From positions 1 to 37,591 of the forward strand of contig JAHKAY010000047.1 of assembly GCA_018825785.1 (NCBI GenBank): a stretch of 37,591 nt of DNA. Direction: 5' to 3'. Below the pieces are notes generated by a model. It searched no databases, was not told the origin of the DNA, and saw nothing but the letters and a program-made list of their open reading frames with translations. The DNA comes from Chloroflexota bacterium (GTDB taxonomy: Bacteria; Chloroflexota; Dehalococcoidia; JACVQG01; JAHKAY01). The translations under genes and the position numbers were made by a program. This document shows positions 24,973-33,214 of this stretch, piece by piece (position 1 is the stretch's first letter; every line of letters begins with the position of its first letter).

Positions 24973-25563
24973 TCATCCTCCCAGTTGACAGCCTCTATGG
25001 GCTTGCACTAGCGTAGAGCAAACCTCCTGTCGCGTCAATTGGAGAAAGTGGGGCCAACAGTTTTCCCACCAATTCCTAACCATCTCCTTCTTGTCTTCCC
25101 ATAGATCAGGCCCCAATTTTGGGAGAGCCAGGTCGAATCTGTCCAGGGGCCGGTTTCAATTCGGTAGGAGGAGGGGGCCAAGATGCAGGACCTTGTTCTT
25201 TCATTTGACCTTGCTGAGGGGTGCCTCGGTTTCTGCAATAATGTGGCAGGATATGCTGGTTGCCCCTCGGGACCGGAAGTGGTGGCTGACCTGGGTGAAG
25301 TGAGCTTTAGCGAGGCCCTCCGTCGCCAAATCCAAATCGTAGCTCGGTTCCAGCAAGTCAAAGTGGGAGCCATAGAGAAAGGCAGCATCAGCGATAGGGA
25401 GGTCATATTCCGCTGCTGGTACTGTGCCAAATACTTCAATAGGACCGCCTGGCTCAAGCAGTTCCCCGGCCACCCCTGGAACGAGTGGGATGGAACCGAG
25501 CCCGTAGAGAGAGACCTGCGCATCGGTGGCAAGGCCTAGGGGCCCAGGCGGAGGTGCTCTCAC
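24973..25563 (-). pseudogene. possible decayed gene, one frame with two internal TGA codons
   Basis: From GTG 25563 a 120-codon frame reads protein-like (for example FGTVPAAEYDLPIADAAFLY) up to TGA at 25201-25203. The same frame continues through a second TGA 15 codons later and then runs 57 codons to 24973 with natural-looking sequence (RFDLALPKLGPDLWEDKKEM). It starts about 20 bases after the upstream gene and ends just before the subtilase. C-to-T changes in two CGA codons would explain both stops. No family is recognised. A plus-strand frame over the same bases (25183-25539, with AGGAGG upstream of its ATG) is an alternative, and neither is certain. Confidence 0.35.
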
Positions 25564-25582
25564 CCCTTCCGATGCCCAGCTG

Positions 25583-26452
25583 TCATGGTTCTTCTGAAGT
25601 CAGGGTCTTACGTAGCTGCGAGAGAAAGAAATGGAAACATGATTCCGATTCGCCGAAGGTAGTTTCTTCATCAGACCTGATGAGGTTGCTATGCTTCTCG
25701 TACAGTCTCTTGGCCTCTTGGTAGACCGAGTCGTTGATAGCATTGCACAAGCGCAGGTCTTCAATGAGCCTGCCGGTGCTCCAAGAGGGGTCTGAGGTGG
25801 CGTTTTCCACGCCATTGTCTCCTTGCCGCTGTTCAGCCAGGGGGCGCCATTTGGCCTCGAGTAACCGAACTATCCCCAACCAGCTCAGCAGAAGTGAAGT
25901 GGTAAAAGCCGATTCCTGGTGACTGGTGTAGGCTTCCAGGAGAAGCCTCAAGTCCTTGCGGACCGTTGGATGGCCGGTCATGAGCTCGGCTCGCCGCATG
26001 AAGCTCCTGATGTTGTCGGGGTGATAGAATCTGGCATCCCACCCCTCAAATCTCCTTTCCGGCAGTGCCTGGTTCCCGGCCTTGTACGACCATCTCTCGC
26101 TGTCTATCTCTTTGTTCACCGTGTCAATGTAGCATTCAACCAGGTCCGTTTCCCGGATTCCGTTGACTGAGACACTTCTGAGTATAAGGACAGCCATGAT
26201 CTCGTTGAGCAGTCTGACTGCCGTAGCCCTTTGAGCCTCAGCCAAAACAACCAGGCCTTCACGGCTGACTACCACCTGTCTCCCCTTGTAGACGGTGTCC
26301 AGGGCCTTCACAAAGGCCCGGCAAATGTTGTTCTGCTGCTTTAGGGCGTTCATATCCAGGGGCGTTCCCACGAAAATGGGAGGAGACAGAAAGGCCCCCC
26401 AGGCCTTGCATGTGGATGCCGGGGAGGATGGTGATATATCAACCTGCTTCAT
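25583..26452 (-). CDS. hypothetical protein
   Basis: 289 aa, no family recognised. The chain is soluble and mostly helical by pattern. It has a first part with MNALKQQNNICRAFVKALDT and VVVSREGLVVLAEAQRA, a middle with SFMRRAELMTGHPTVRKDL and a C-terminal half containing LLLSWLGIVRLLEAKW and SVYQEAKRLYEKHSNLI. The HEPN-like feel of the last helices is weak: no clear catalytic RxxxxH. It lies 24 bases after the HprK-like gene on the same strand and so probably belongs to the same unit. Confidence 0.7.
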   Translation of the reverse strand: MKQVDISPSSPASTCKAWGAFLSPPIFVGTPLDMNALKQQNNICRAFVKALDTVYKGRQVVVSREGLVVLAEAQRATAVRLLNEIMAVLILRSVSVNGIRETDLVECYIDTVNKEIDSERWSYKAGNQALPERRFEGWDARFYHPDNIRSFMRRAELMTGHPTVRKDLRLLLEAYTSHQESAFTTSLLLSWLGIVRLLEAKWRPLAEQRQGDNGVENATSDPSWSTGRLIEDLRLCNAINDSVYQEAKRLYEKHSNLIRSDEETTFGESESCFHFFLSQLRKTLTSEEP

Positions 26453-26476
26453 TGTGCTCCTTGTTCTTCCTGATGG

Positions 26477-27535
26477 TTACAGACCATCGTCGCAGACCGA
26501 GGTAACCAAGGCTACCGTTCTATCCAGGTCTCCCGAGAGGAGCTCGTAGCACCGGGCATTATCACAGAGCCGAGCCGCAGCTTCAGTCCTGGTGAAGCTG
26601 CGGCTCTCTCTGGGAGCAATCGTCCAGAAGTTCCCAGCCTTGAGTAGCCTTTCCGTCGCCTCGGGAGCAGCTATCGGTGTCAGCCGGGGAAGGGCCGAGT
26701 CCTGGCGGCTGAGAAGGAAAAGGAAGGACGCCCTGGCCGGTTCTCGGGTCACCGGGAAGCCCAGGTTATTCAGGCTCACCAAGTGCCTTTTCTCCTGCCT
26801 CCACACCACATCGTCGCTCTCCAAGACGGCTCCCAGCTCGGGGAACAGGCTGGCCGCTTCAGGTTTGAAGCTGATCCCCCGGGGGAAAGGAAAGACCTCC
26901 AGGGATGCAGGTGCAAAGAGGCCAAATTCGTCACTCAGGTACCTGAAGCCGCTCCGGACTAGGGCGTAGGAAAGCACGCTTTTTCCGCTATTAGGGGGGC
27001 CGCTGATAAGCAGGGCCTGGCCATTCTTGCCGACTACTCCGGCATGCACCAGGCTGAGTTGGGGGAGGAAGTGCATAACAAAGTGGAAGACCAGGAATTC
27101 CACGCCGGCGGTCAAGTCAATATACGTTGAATCAATCTCGTTAATCTGGTAGAAATGGTGTCCCTCCCCGGACGGGTCTGGCACAGCCACTTCTTGGATA
27201 TAGCTCGTGGCCTTTTTCCAGCCAGAGCAGGGCCCAAACTTGTTTAGCAGTGCTGTCCTCCAGCCATCAAAGCTGGCTGGCACCCGGGCAAAGACCAAAT
27301 TCTTGCCAAGCGGATGGGGTCTCTCCTTGACCCGGATGGTCATCTCCAAGTGCGGGTATTCTACATCATAGTCCCGGAAGAAGTGATAGACACTATTCAA
27401 GCCGGAGACTACCCCGGCGTCTTCTGACCTTATCCTGACCTTGACCCCGTAAAAGTCATAGCTAGCTTCAGTGTAATGGCCACCGTCCAATCCAGCCAAC
27501 CCCAGTTCTTCCGGCGCTTCCGATTCCGTTAGCAA
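26477..27535 (-). CDS. HPr-kinase-like kinase (second copy)
   Basis: About 352 aa from a TTG at 27535, six bases after AGAAGGGGG; the frame extends to 27610 but that part contains the hairpin at 27570-27600. After a beta-rich N-terminal domain (about 20-160) come VHAGVVGKNGQALLISGPPN, the Walker A GPPNSGKS (about 179-186), and LSDEFGLF (metal-binding acid pair, about 204), then PFPRGISFKPEAASLFPELG. The layout matches the HprK-like paralogues that accompany peptide clusters. It is clearly diverged from the copy at 11171, and the preceding peptide gene differs too. The likely substrate is a peptide or protein Ser/Thr; this is inferred. Confidence 0.72.
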   Translation of the reverse strand: MLTESEAPEELGLAGLDGGHYTEASYDFYGVKVRIRSEDAGVVSGLNSVYHFFRDYDVEYPHLEMTIRVKERPHPLGKNLVFARVPASFDGWRTALLNKFGPCSGWKKATSYIQEVAVPDPSGEGHHFYQINEIDSTYIDLTAGVEFLVFHFVMHFLPQLSLVHAGVVGKNGQALLISGPPNSGKSVLSYALVRSGFRYLSDEFGLFAPASLEVFPFPRGISFKPEAASLFPELGAVLESDDVVWRQEKRHLVSLNNLGFPVTREPARASFLFLLSRQDSALPRLTPIAAPEATERLLKAGNFWTIAPRESRSFTRTEAAARLCDNARCYELLSGDLDRTVALVTSVCDDGL

Positions 27536-27569
27536 TGCTATCCCCCTTCTGTCGGTCTGACCGAGTTGC

Positions 27570-27600
27570 GCTCTGGGCCAGCTATGAGCTGGCCCAGAGC
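27570..27600 (-). terminator. perfect hairpin between peptide gene 2 and HprK-like gene 2
   Basis: GCTCTGGGCCAGCT (27570-27583), loop ATG, AGCTGGCCCAGAGC (27587-27600): 14 paired bases without mismatch. It begins about 70 bases after the peptide stop and lies about 35 bases before the kinase start. There is no U-run, as with the hairpin at 12109. Confidence 0.65.
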
Positions 27601-27670
27601 CGCATGTCACTCTTGGTCCAGACTTGTCAATATTCGCCTTTGCCCCCTAAGGGGAGCTGCGCCCCAAGAG

Positions 27671-27820
27671 CTACTCCGGGATTACATGGCCCGGTTCGGC
27701 TGATCCAGCCATGTAGCCGTTCACATCGCAGCACCCGGTCTCCTCCCGTGTCCTGATCCCCTCGGGGAAGGCCTCATCCTTGGAGGCCCAGTAACACAGG
27801 ATCTCGTCCATGCGTTCCAT
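27671..27820 (-). CDS. 49-aa Cys-containing peptide (precursor candidate)
   Basis: ATG at 27820 with AAGGAGGTGAT five bases upstream, an essentially perfect anti-Shine-Dalgarno match, so it should be very well translated. The product starts MERMDEILCYWASKDEAF and ends AEPGHVIPE; Cys residues are at 9, 30 and 31 (EETGCCDVNGYMAG). The first half is acidic, the second small and polar. No homology is recognised. It is followed by a strong hairpin and an HprK-like kinase gene, the same arrangement as the peptide at 12196. No radical SAM gene lies next to it. Confidence 0.72.
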   Translation of the reverse strand: MERMDEILCYWASKDEAFPEGIRTREETGCCDVNGYMAGSAEPGHVIPE

Positions 27821-27825
27821 ATCTT

Positions 27826-27836
27826 ATCACCTCCTT
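27826..27836 (-). promoter_or_regulatory. near-ideal ribosome binding site of peptide gene 2
   Basis: AAGGAGGTGAT on the minus strand, pairing along its length with the 3' end of 16S rRNA, five bases before the ATG at 27820. It is the strongest Shine-Dalgarno in the window and supports this short frame as a real gene. Confidence 0.8.
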
Positions 27837-27895
27837 CCCTATTGGGTTTGATGCGGTGGGCCCGCAACGCATCCTCAGTAAGGTGACTCTGGTGT

Positions 27896-28624
27896 TCACG
27901 GGTTGTCTATCTTCACCACGATGCTATCGCTGGCCATGTGGTCATGGTGGTCGCAGCAGGCCACGCTAAGGACGTGCATCCCGTTTGGGATTCTGCGCGT
28001 GTCCCAGTCCCAGTTGGCCACCGGCCCCGACACATCCTTGTCCTCATGGAGCAAGAGGTAATCCACGTAGTACCGAGCGGAATGACCCACCTCCCGGCCG
28101 TAGCCGCGGGCATCCTCTCTGACCTTGACCGTAATCTGACAGGTACCGCTGAGTTTCTCCCGCGCCTGTGGTGCAAGGACATCCACCTTGAGCTGGTGGC
28201 ACTTGTCCTCTTCGTGAAGCGTATGGGCGTGCATCCTCTTGCCGTGCACCACCATCATGTCCTTGTGGTGAAGGTGCTTGTCCAGGGGAAGATTTTCTCG
28301 GTGGATGGCGCCGCGCGGGGGCTGGCTTTCGAGGACGGCACAATAGAGGAGGGGGTTCAGAATATTGCCCTTGCTGTCTTTGCCGTCCCATGCCAGAGTG
28401 TGCTCCCCGGCCTGCTGAGGTTCCCAGTCCACCAGGGTGCGGACGGCAAGAAACCGTCTTTTCCTCGGCCGGATGAAAACCCGCACAATGCCCGACCGTG
28501 CCAAATGATACGGAATTGCTCCCGTTTCCCCAGCATCAGGACGGAACCCGGCAGGTGAGAAACCTAGGTCTCTCACTTCGTCAAAATGCAGGGGGTCGAG
28601 CGCTGTCATGCCATGACTGGTCAA
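27896..28624 (-). CDS. His-rich protein with FlgD-like/Ig-like domains
   Basis: About 242 aa. I prefer the TTG at 28624 (GGGAGG six bases upstream) over the GTG at 28630, which abuts the site. The first half has a FlgD-type Ig-like pattern (SGIVRVFIRP, then GEHTLAWDGKDSKGNIL and PLLYCAVL). Then a striking histidine cluster follows at about 107-139 (KHLHHKDMMVVHGKRMHAHT), and a second beta-rich domain with VDVLAPQ and NGMHVLSVACCDHHDHM. No signal peptide is seen. The His-rich stretch suggests metal binding. It starts the minus-strand run before the peptide, kinase and hypothetical genes. Confidence 0.65.
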   Translation of the reverse strand: MTSHGMTALDPLHFDEVRDLGFSPAGFRPDAGETGAIPYHLARSGIVRVFIRPRKRRFLAVRTLVDWEPQQAGEHTLAWDGKDSKGNILNPLLYCAVLESQPPRGAIHRENLPLDKHLHHKDMMVVHGKRMHAHTLHEEDKCHQLKVDVLAPQAREKLSGTCQITVKVREDARGYGREVGHSARYYVDYLLLHEDKDVSGPVANWDWDTRRIPNGMHVLSVACCDHHDHMASDSIVVKIDNP

Positions 28625-28870
28625 AGGCACACCTCCCTTTCTATGGAGACTTCGCGAGTCCTTGGTCCAGGATAACAGCAGGAGCGGTGAGAGAAGAAGG
28701 TGAGTTGCGTTAGAATTCTGTAAGAAATGGAGCCCTCGGGAACTCTAACCCTATTCCAACCCAACTTCTACCTGCTGCCAACTGAGAAAGTCCTAGACTC
28801 TTATAGATGGGCAGAAGGCACTCTCAGCTTCCGGTAGCTGGACTAAAGAGGACTGAAGGGCTGTGTATCG

Positions 28871-30106
28871 ATGAGGGCTCCCATCATCAAGCAGGGCGAG
28901 CGAGCACTGATGGGGATATGTCGGGAAGACCAGTTCATCCTTGCCTGCTGCCGTAGTCTTGGCAGCCAGCACCTGGCCGAAGAAGTAGCCCCGCTTCTAA
29001 AAAAGGGGCTCTCCTGGGCTGGGTTCGTTGAGCGTGCCAAAAAGCAGGGCGTACCTTCCCTCCTTTACTACGTCATAGAAGCAGAGGAAGATATCCGCAG
29101 GTATGTTCCCGCCGAGGTGTGGGAGAAGTTGAGAGCCATAGGCCTCAGTGTGCTGCAGCGGAACCTCCTTCTGACAAAGGAACTGGGAAAGATTCTGGAG
29201 GCCTTTGACCGCCGGGCCGTTCGAGCGATACCCCTGAAGGGGCCTGTACTGGCCCATACACTATATCCGAATCCGGCTATGCGGTTGTTCGGTGACCTGG
29301 ACATCTGGGTTCGCCAGGAAGACATACCGGTTGCGCAGGAAGTCCTTGAGCAGGAAGGTTACCAAACGCCGGCCCGCCCCGGGGCGGCGCTCGAGAAGCA
29401 CCCGTTTCATGATGTGATCTTGTTCAAGCCGCCTGTACTAGTGGAGCTGCACTGGCAGCCGACGGATACCACCTTTTTGCCCATAGACACTGGTCTGGTC
29501 TGGCAGCGGGCGCGGAGCATTGATTTAGATGGACGGGGGGTTCTGACACTATCTGCGGAAGACAACCTGATTCTGCTTTCCATCCACCTTCTTCTGCATT
29601 CCTCTCGCGCCCTGCGCCTGCTAGTGGACATAGCAGGGCTGCTTAACCGATATGGCTCACAACTGGACTGGAACTGTGTCCTTGCGTCGTGTCGGGAGTG
29701 GGGGGCGGGGGGGTTCGTCTATCTGACTCTGGTCAGGGTGAAGAGCCTGCTAGAAGCTCCAGTTCCCGCACAAGTACTAAGAGAGCTGAAGCCCAACTGG
29801 TGGTACCGCGCTTTGGCCGAAGCGCTGGTGGATGACCTCTATTTTCTCTCTCCTCCCTCGCCCGGCGTCAGAGGCGAAGGTCTGATGCTAGCCTATTGCC
29901 TGCTTTTGGGTGGCCCTCGCCGAATGTTCAACGCATACTTGGCGCACCTAGACACGACTCACCGTGCTCGCATACAAGGTAAACTGGGAACAGGGGTCCT
30001 TTCACACCTTGTTCCCCTGTTCTTGGCCCTGCAAGGGCTGCGCTGGTCCGGGCTAGCCATAGTATGCGCCCTGGGGCGGGCCTGGCGGAGAAGGGTTAGC
30101 TTTTAG
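28871..30106 (+). CDS. uncharacterised nucleotidyltransferase-fold protein (PF14907-like)
   Basis: 411 aa, the only plus-strand gene in the middle of the window. AIPLKGPVLAHTLYPNPAMR followed by LFGDLDIWV is the signature of the NTP_transf_5 group: a pol-beta-like metal site G-D-x-D. The remainder is helical with a hydrophobic stretch (LLLSIHLLLHSSRALRLLVD). Members commonly sit beside PqqD-like, HprK-like and polysaccharide genes. A start at 28871 or at the internal ATG 28910 is possible; both have weak ribosome sites. It is divergent from the His-rich gene with about 240 bases between them. The function of this family is not established as far as I know. Confidence 0.8.
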   Translation: MRAPIIKQGERALMGICREDQFILACCRSLGSQHLAEEVAPLLKKGLSWAGFVERAKKQGVPSLLYYVIEAEEDIRRYVPAEVWEKLRAIGLSVLQRNLLLTKELGKILEAFDRRAVRAIPLKGPVLAHTLYPNPAMRLFGDLDIWVRQEDIPVAQEVLEQEGYQTPARPGAALEKHPFHDVILFKPPVLVELHWQPTDTTFLPIDTGLVWQRARSIDLDGRGVLTLSAEDNLILLSIHLLLHSSRALRLLVDIAGLLNRYGSQLDWNCVLASCREWGAGGFVYLTLVRVKSLLEAPVPAQVLRELKPNWWYRALAEALVDDLYFLSPPSPGVRGEGLMLAYCLLLGGPRRMFNAYLAHLDTTHRARIQGKLGTGVLSHLVPLFLALQGLRWSGLAIVCALGRAWRRRVSF

Positions 30107-30154
30107 GTAATCGCAAGGCGCGGCCCACTGCAGGGCTTGGCCCGGGGGCTGGTA

Positions 30155-30559
30155 TCAACGGCCCTTGCGGGGTTGTTTTCTCAACAGCTTCTCTACGCGC
30201 TGAAACAACTCCTCGGGACTTGCTGGCTTTTCCAAATAGTCCTCGGCCTCCGTGGTCATGGCCTGAGTCATCGAGACGGCGGTTTCGGCCATCCGGGAGG
30301 ATAGGCTGGTGAGGAGCATAACGGGTATTTTGCTCAGTTGAGGGTCCTTCTTTAGCTCCTCGCAGACCATGAAGCCGTCTTTGGTGGGCATGATGATGTC
30401 CAGGATGATGAGGTCCGGCTTCTCCTTCCTGGCCTTCTTCAGTCCCTCATCGCCCGTGTAGGCCACAGCCACCTTGTAGCGGGATTCCAGAAGCATTCTC
30501 GTGGCCTCGACAAAATCCCAATCGTCGTCTACCAAAAGGATTCTGGCCTGTTCTGTCAC
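30155..30559 (-). CDS. stand-alone receiver-domain response regulator
   Basis: 134 aa from GTG 30559, which follows GGGGGTAGGGAA. Receiver fold only: acidic pocket LLVDDDWDF, phospho-acceptor Asp at about 54 (LIILDIIMP), LLTSLS and YLEKP (Lys). No output domain. It is the last gene of the hydrogenase operon and follows another receiver protein. Confidence 0.88.
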   Translation of the reverse strand: MTEQARILLVDDDWDFVEATRMLLESRYKVAVAYTGDEGLKKARKEKPDLIILDIIMPTKDGFMVCEELKKDPQLSKIPVMLLTSLSSRMAETAVSMTQAMTTEAEDYLEKPASPEELFQRVEKLLRKQPRKGR

Positions 30560-30591
30560 TTCCCTACCCCCTTCCTGAGTTCCAGGGCCTC

Positions 30592-31008
30592 TCAAACCGT
30601 GTGGCTGGCAGGCCCGACAAACCGCGCCACGGCATTCAGGAGTTCCTGCGGCGAGATTGGCTTCTCCAGAAAGTCATCGGAGCCCAACTCCATGGCTGTT
30701 TCCAGGTAATACCTTCGGCGGGCAAACTCCTCCCTTACCGAGGTGAGGACAATAACAAACATCTGCTCCTTGTAAGGGGCCCACTTCTCTTCGAACTGGA
30801 GTTCCTTGAGTACCGCAAATCCATCCTTCCGGGGCATAAGCAAGTCCAATATTAGCAGCTTGGGCCTCGCCGTGTGAATCTTCACCAGCGCTTCTTCCCC
30901 GTCCCGGGCGATGATGACTTCATAGCCCCCGGATTCCAGAACCATGGTCAGGGAATCTACGATGTCCGGGTCATCATCAGCCACCAGGACCTTAAGCTGT
31001 TCTGCCAT
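30592..31008 (-). CDS. stand-alone receiver-domain response regulator
   Basis: 138 aa. Acidic pocket ADDDPD, phospho-acceptor Asp55 (LLILDLLMP), Thr89 (VIVLTSV) and Lys116 (FLEKPISP). No DNA-binding or enzymatic domain, so it must signal by protein contact. Directly downstream of the histidine kinase gene, which is its likely partner. Confidence 0.9.
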   Translation of the reverse strand: MAEQLKVLVADDDPDIVDSLTMVLESGGYEVIIARDGEEALVKIHTARPKLLILDLLMPRKDGFAVLKELQFEEKWAPYKEQMFVIVLTSVREEFARRRYYLETAMELGSDDFLEKPISPQELLNAVARFVGPASHTV

Positions 31009-31027
31009 GGCTCACTCCTTTCCGGCC

Positions 31028-32344
31028 CTAGACCAGGCTCTCCTTGAGAGGCAGCTCCCCGATTCCAGAGACAGTCCCCAATGACCTTTCCCTGGGGAGG
31101 GTGAAAGAGAACTTGGTTCCCTGCCCCGTCTCCGGGCTGGGGCTCTCCACCCATATCTTGCCCCCCATATATTCCACTATTCTCCGGGCTATGGAAAGCC
31201 CCAGCCCCGTCCCCTTTTGCTCCACATTGCTGCCCCGGAAGAATTCCTCAAAGACCCGGGGCAGGTCCTGGGGAGGTATGCCCACGCCAGTATCCAGAAC
31301 CTCAAACAGGATGTGTCCCTCTTGGTCCTTGACCCTGAGGGTGACAGTGCCACCCCGGGGGGTATAGTTGACGGCATTGACTATGAGGTTCACCAGCACC
31401 TGCTGCAGCCGCTTTGCATCGAACATGACCTCCGGCAACGCATCGGGAAGCTCAGTCCTGAGCTCCACCTTTTTATCCCCGGCCAGAAGGCCTGCCACCT
31501 CCAGGGCCGCCTCTATTGGCTTTGCTGGGGACGCTTTGATTGTTTCCATGGGTATCTGCCCGGCCTCCAGCCTGGATATGTCCACCAGGTCATTGATAAG
31601 GGCCACCAGCTCCTGCAGGCGGACATTGCTTCTCTGCAGTATGTTCTTCTGCCTGGCAGTGGTGAGGCCGGCAATTCCGGCTAACAGGACATTCAGGTAG
31701 CTCTCTACTGCGGCTATGGGCGCCTTGAGGTCATGGCCCACCATGGCCAGGAAGCGCAGGAGGTATCTGCGGCCTTCCTCCAGCCTTTTCAGCTCAATAG
31801 AGCAGGCGTTAACCGCCTCGTTCAGACTTGCCACCCTGTCTTCGTGCTCCTTGGCCCGGTTCAGGGCGATGGCGCTGAGGTCGGCCGCAGCCTTGACGAA
31901 GTCTAGCTCTTCCTGGGTGAAGGAGCGGCGCTCCGCTGTGTATATCCTGAGTATCCCGATGATATCGCCCATATAGAGCAGGGGAACAGAGAGAATGGAG
32001 GCGATGCCCTCCTCCCTGGCGGCCTCGGGATACTCCGCCCGGCGGTCATGGGGGGCATCCAGAATCAAGACCACATTCCCTCTGGACACCTCGTCAATGA
32101 TGGGACTCAGGGTAACACGGCCTTTCTTCAGGTAGCCCTCGCTCAGGCCGTAGTCCGCAGCATGGACAAACTCGCGGTCCCCGGCCACCCTCAGCAGGAG
32201 GGCGCAGCCCTTAGCCCCCAGGCTTTCGGTGACGGACTTCACTATAGCCTGGAGCACCTCCTCGGTGGCCAGGGAGCTTACCGCCCTGGCTATCTGGTAG
32301 AGGGCGCGATAGTCGCGAATTCCCACAGAAGGCATACCCCCCAC
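31028..32344 (-). CDS. GAF-domain sensor histidine kinase
   Basis: 438 aa (GTG 32344; an ATG at 32335 is also possible). N-terminal GAF domain at about 20-165 (SLGAKGCALLLRV to SVPLLYMGDIIGILRIY), then a coiled linker, the HisKA helix with the phosphorylated His204 (MVGHDLKAPIAAV), and HATPase boxes NLIVNAVNYTP (N), DTGVGIPPQDL (G1) and GTGLGLSIARRI (G2). No transmembrane helix, so a cytoplasmic sensor. It starts immediately after the metF stop codon and is followed by two receivers. Signal unknown; the GAF domain may bind a small ligand or react to redox state. Confidence 0.92.
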   Translation of the reverse strand: MGGMPSVGIRDYRALYQIARAVSSLATEEVLQAIVKSVTESLGAKGCALLLRVAGDREFVHAADYGLSEGYLKKGRVTLSPIIDEVSRGNVVLILDAPHDRRAEYPEAAREEGIASILSVPLLYMGDIIGILRIYTAERRSFTQEELDFVKAAADLSAIALNRAKEHEDRVASLNEAVNACSIELKRLEEGRRYLLRFLAMVGHDLKAPIAAVESYLNVLLAGIAGLTTARQKNILQRSNVRLQELVALINDLVDISRLEAGQIPMETIKASPAKPIEAALEVAGLLAGDKKVELRTELPDALPEVMFDAKRLQQVLVNLIVNAVNYTPRGGTVTLRVKDQEGHILFEVLDTGVGIPPQDLPRVFEEFFRGSNVEQKGTGLGLSIARRIVEYMGGKIWVESPSPETGQGTKFSFTLPRERSLGTVSGIGELPLKESLV

Positions 32345-33214
32345 CTATGCCAGCCCTGCTGCTTCCAATATAGCCGGAACCCTCTTCTCCCAGCCAATGG
32401 CCATGATATGGACCCCCTGGCATAGTTGCCTCACCTCCCGGATGAGGCGGGCCGCTATCTCAATGCTCTTGGCGGGCTTGTCGGTGGCCCTGTCCAGCTC
32501 CTGAATCATCTCCTCGGGCACATGCACCCCGGCTACCGCCCGGTTCATGAAGCGGGCCATAGCTACGGAGCGAAGGGGAATGATGCCGGCCAGGATGGGG
32601 ACACCGAGGTACTGGGAGGCCCTGATGAACTTCTCGAACTTGGCCGGCTCATAGACTCCCTGCGTCTGGAAAAACTGGGCCCCTGCCCTTACTTTCTTCT
32701 CCATCTTTATTATCTGCGGCTCCAGGGGCTCGGCGCCGGGGCTGACCACTGCTCCCAGGAAGAATTTGGGGCTGCCCTTCAGCTCCTTGCCAGCCAGGTC
32801 CTTTCCCTGTTCCAGGGCCTTTGCGGCCTGGAGCAGGGAAACCGAGTCCAGGTCAAAGACGGGCTTGGCACTGGGGTGGTCCCCCAGGGAAACATAATCC
32901 CCGGTAATGCAAAGGACATTGGTGATGCCCAGGGAGTAGGCGCTGAGGAGGTCCGATTGCAGGGCCAGGCGATTGCGGTCCCGGCAGGTGACCTGGAAGA
33001 CGGGTTCCAGGCCCTTCTGCTTCAACAGGTGGCACCCGGCCAGGGAGCCCAGCCTCATCACTGAGCTCTGCTGGTCGGTGACATTGGCCGCATCCACCTT
33101 CCCTTTGATGAGCTCAGCGTTCTCCAGCATTTCCTGGACATTCACCCCCTTGGGGGGGGCAATCTCCGCCGTTACCACAAGTTTTCCGTTCTTGAGGGCC
33201 TCGGCAAGACTCAT
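32345..33214 (-). CDS. metF: methylenetetrahydrofolate reductase, MetF catalytic subunit
   Basis: 289 aa from ATG 33214 (overlaps the metV stop as ATGA); a longer frame upstream is antiframe of metV. TAEIAPPKGVN at the N-terminus, NVTDQQSSVMRLGS, QVTCRDRNRLALQSDLL and NVLCITGDY form the TIM-barrel FAD/substrate site. The length is that of the short bacterial MetF. It reduces methylene- to methyl-tetrahydrofolate; here the partner MetV is encoded just upstream. Operon neighbours are hydrogenase subunits, so H2 is the likely electron source rather than NADH, but no NADH/flavin channel protein was seen. Confidence 0.92.
   Translation of the reverse strand: MSLAEALKNGKLVVTAEIAPPKGVNVQEMLENAELIKGKVDAANVTDQQSSVMRLGSLAGCHLLKQKGLEPVFQVTCRDRNRLALQSDLLSAYSLGITNVLCITGDYVSLGDHPSAKPVFDLDSVSLLQAAKALEQGKDLAGKELKGSPKFFLGAVVSPGAEPLEPQIIKMEKKVRAGAQFFQTQGVYEPAKFEKFIRASQYLGVPILAGIIPLRSVAMARFMNRAVAGVHVPEEMIQELDRATDKPAKSIEIAARLIREVRQLCQGVHIMAIGWEKRVPAILEAAGLA

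Noticed and set aside
24973-25563. Selenocysteine or stop recoding at the two TGA codons
   Set aside because: TGA serves as a normal stop in many neighbouring genes, no redox motif surrounds the TGAs, and no stem-loop was recognised after them. Decay is simpler.
30107-30154. Bidirectional terminator between the convergent genes
   Set aside because: Only 4-bp stems can be formed and there is no T-run.
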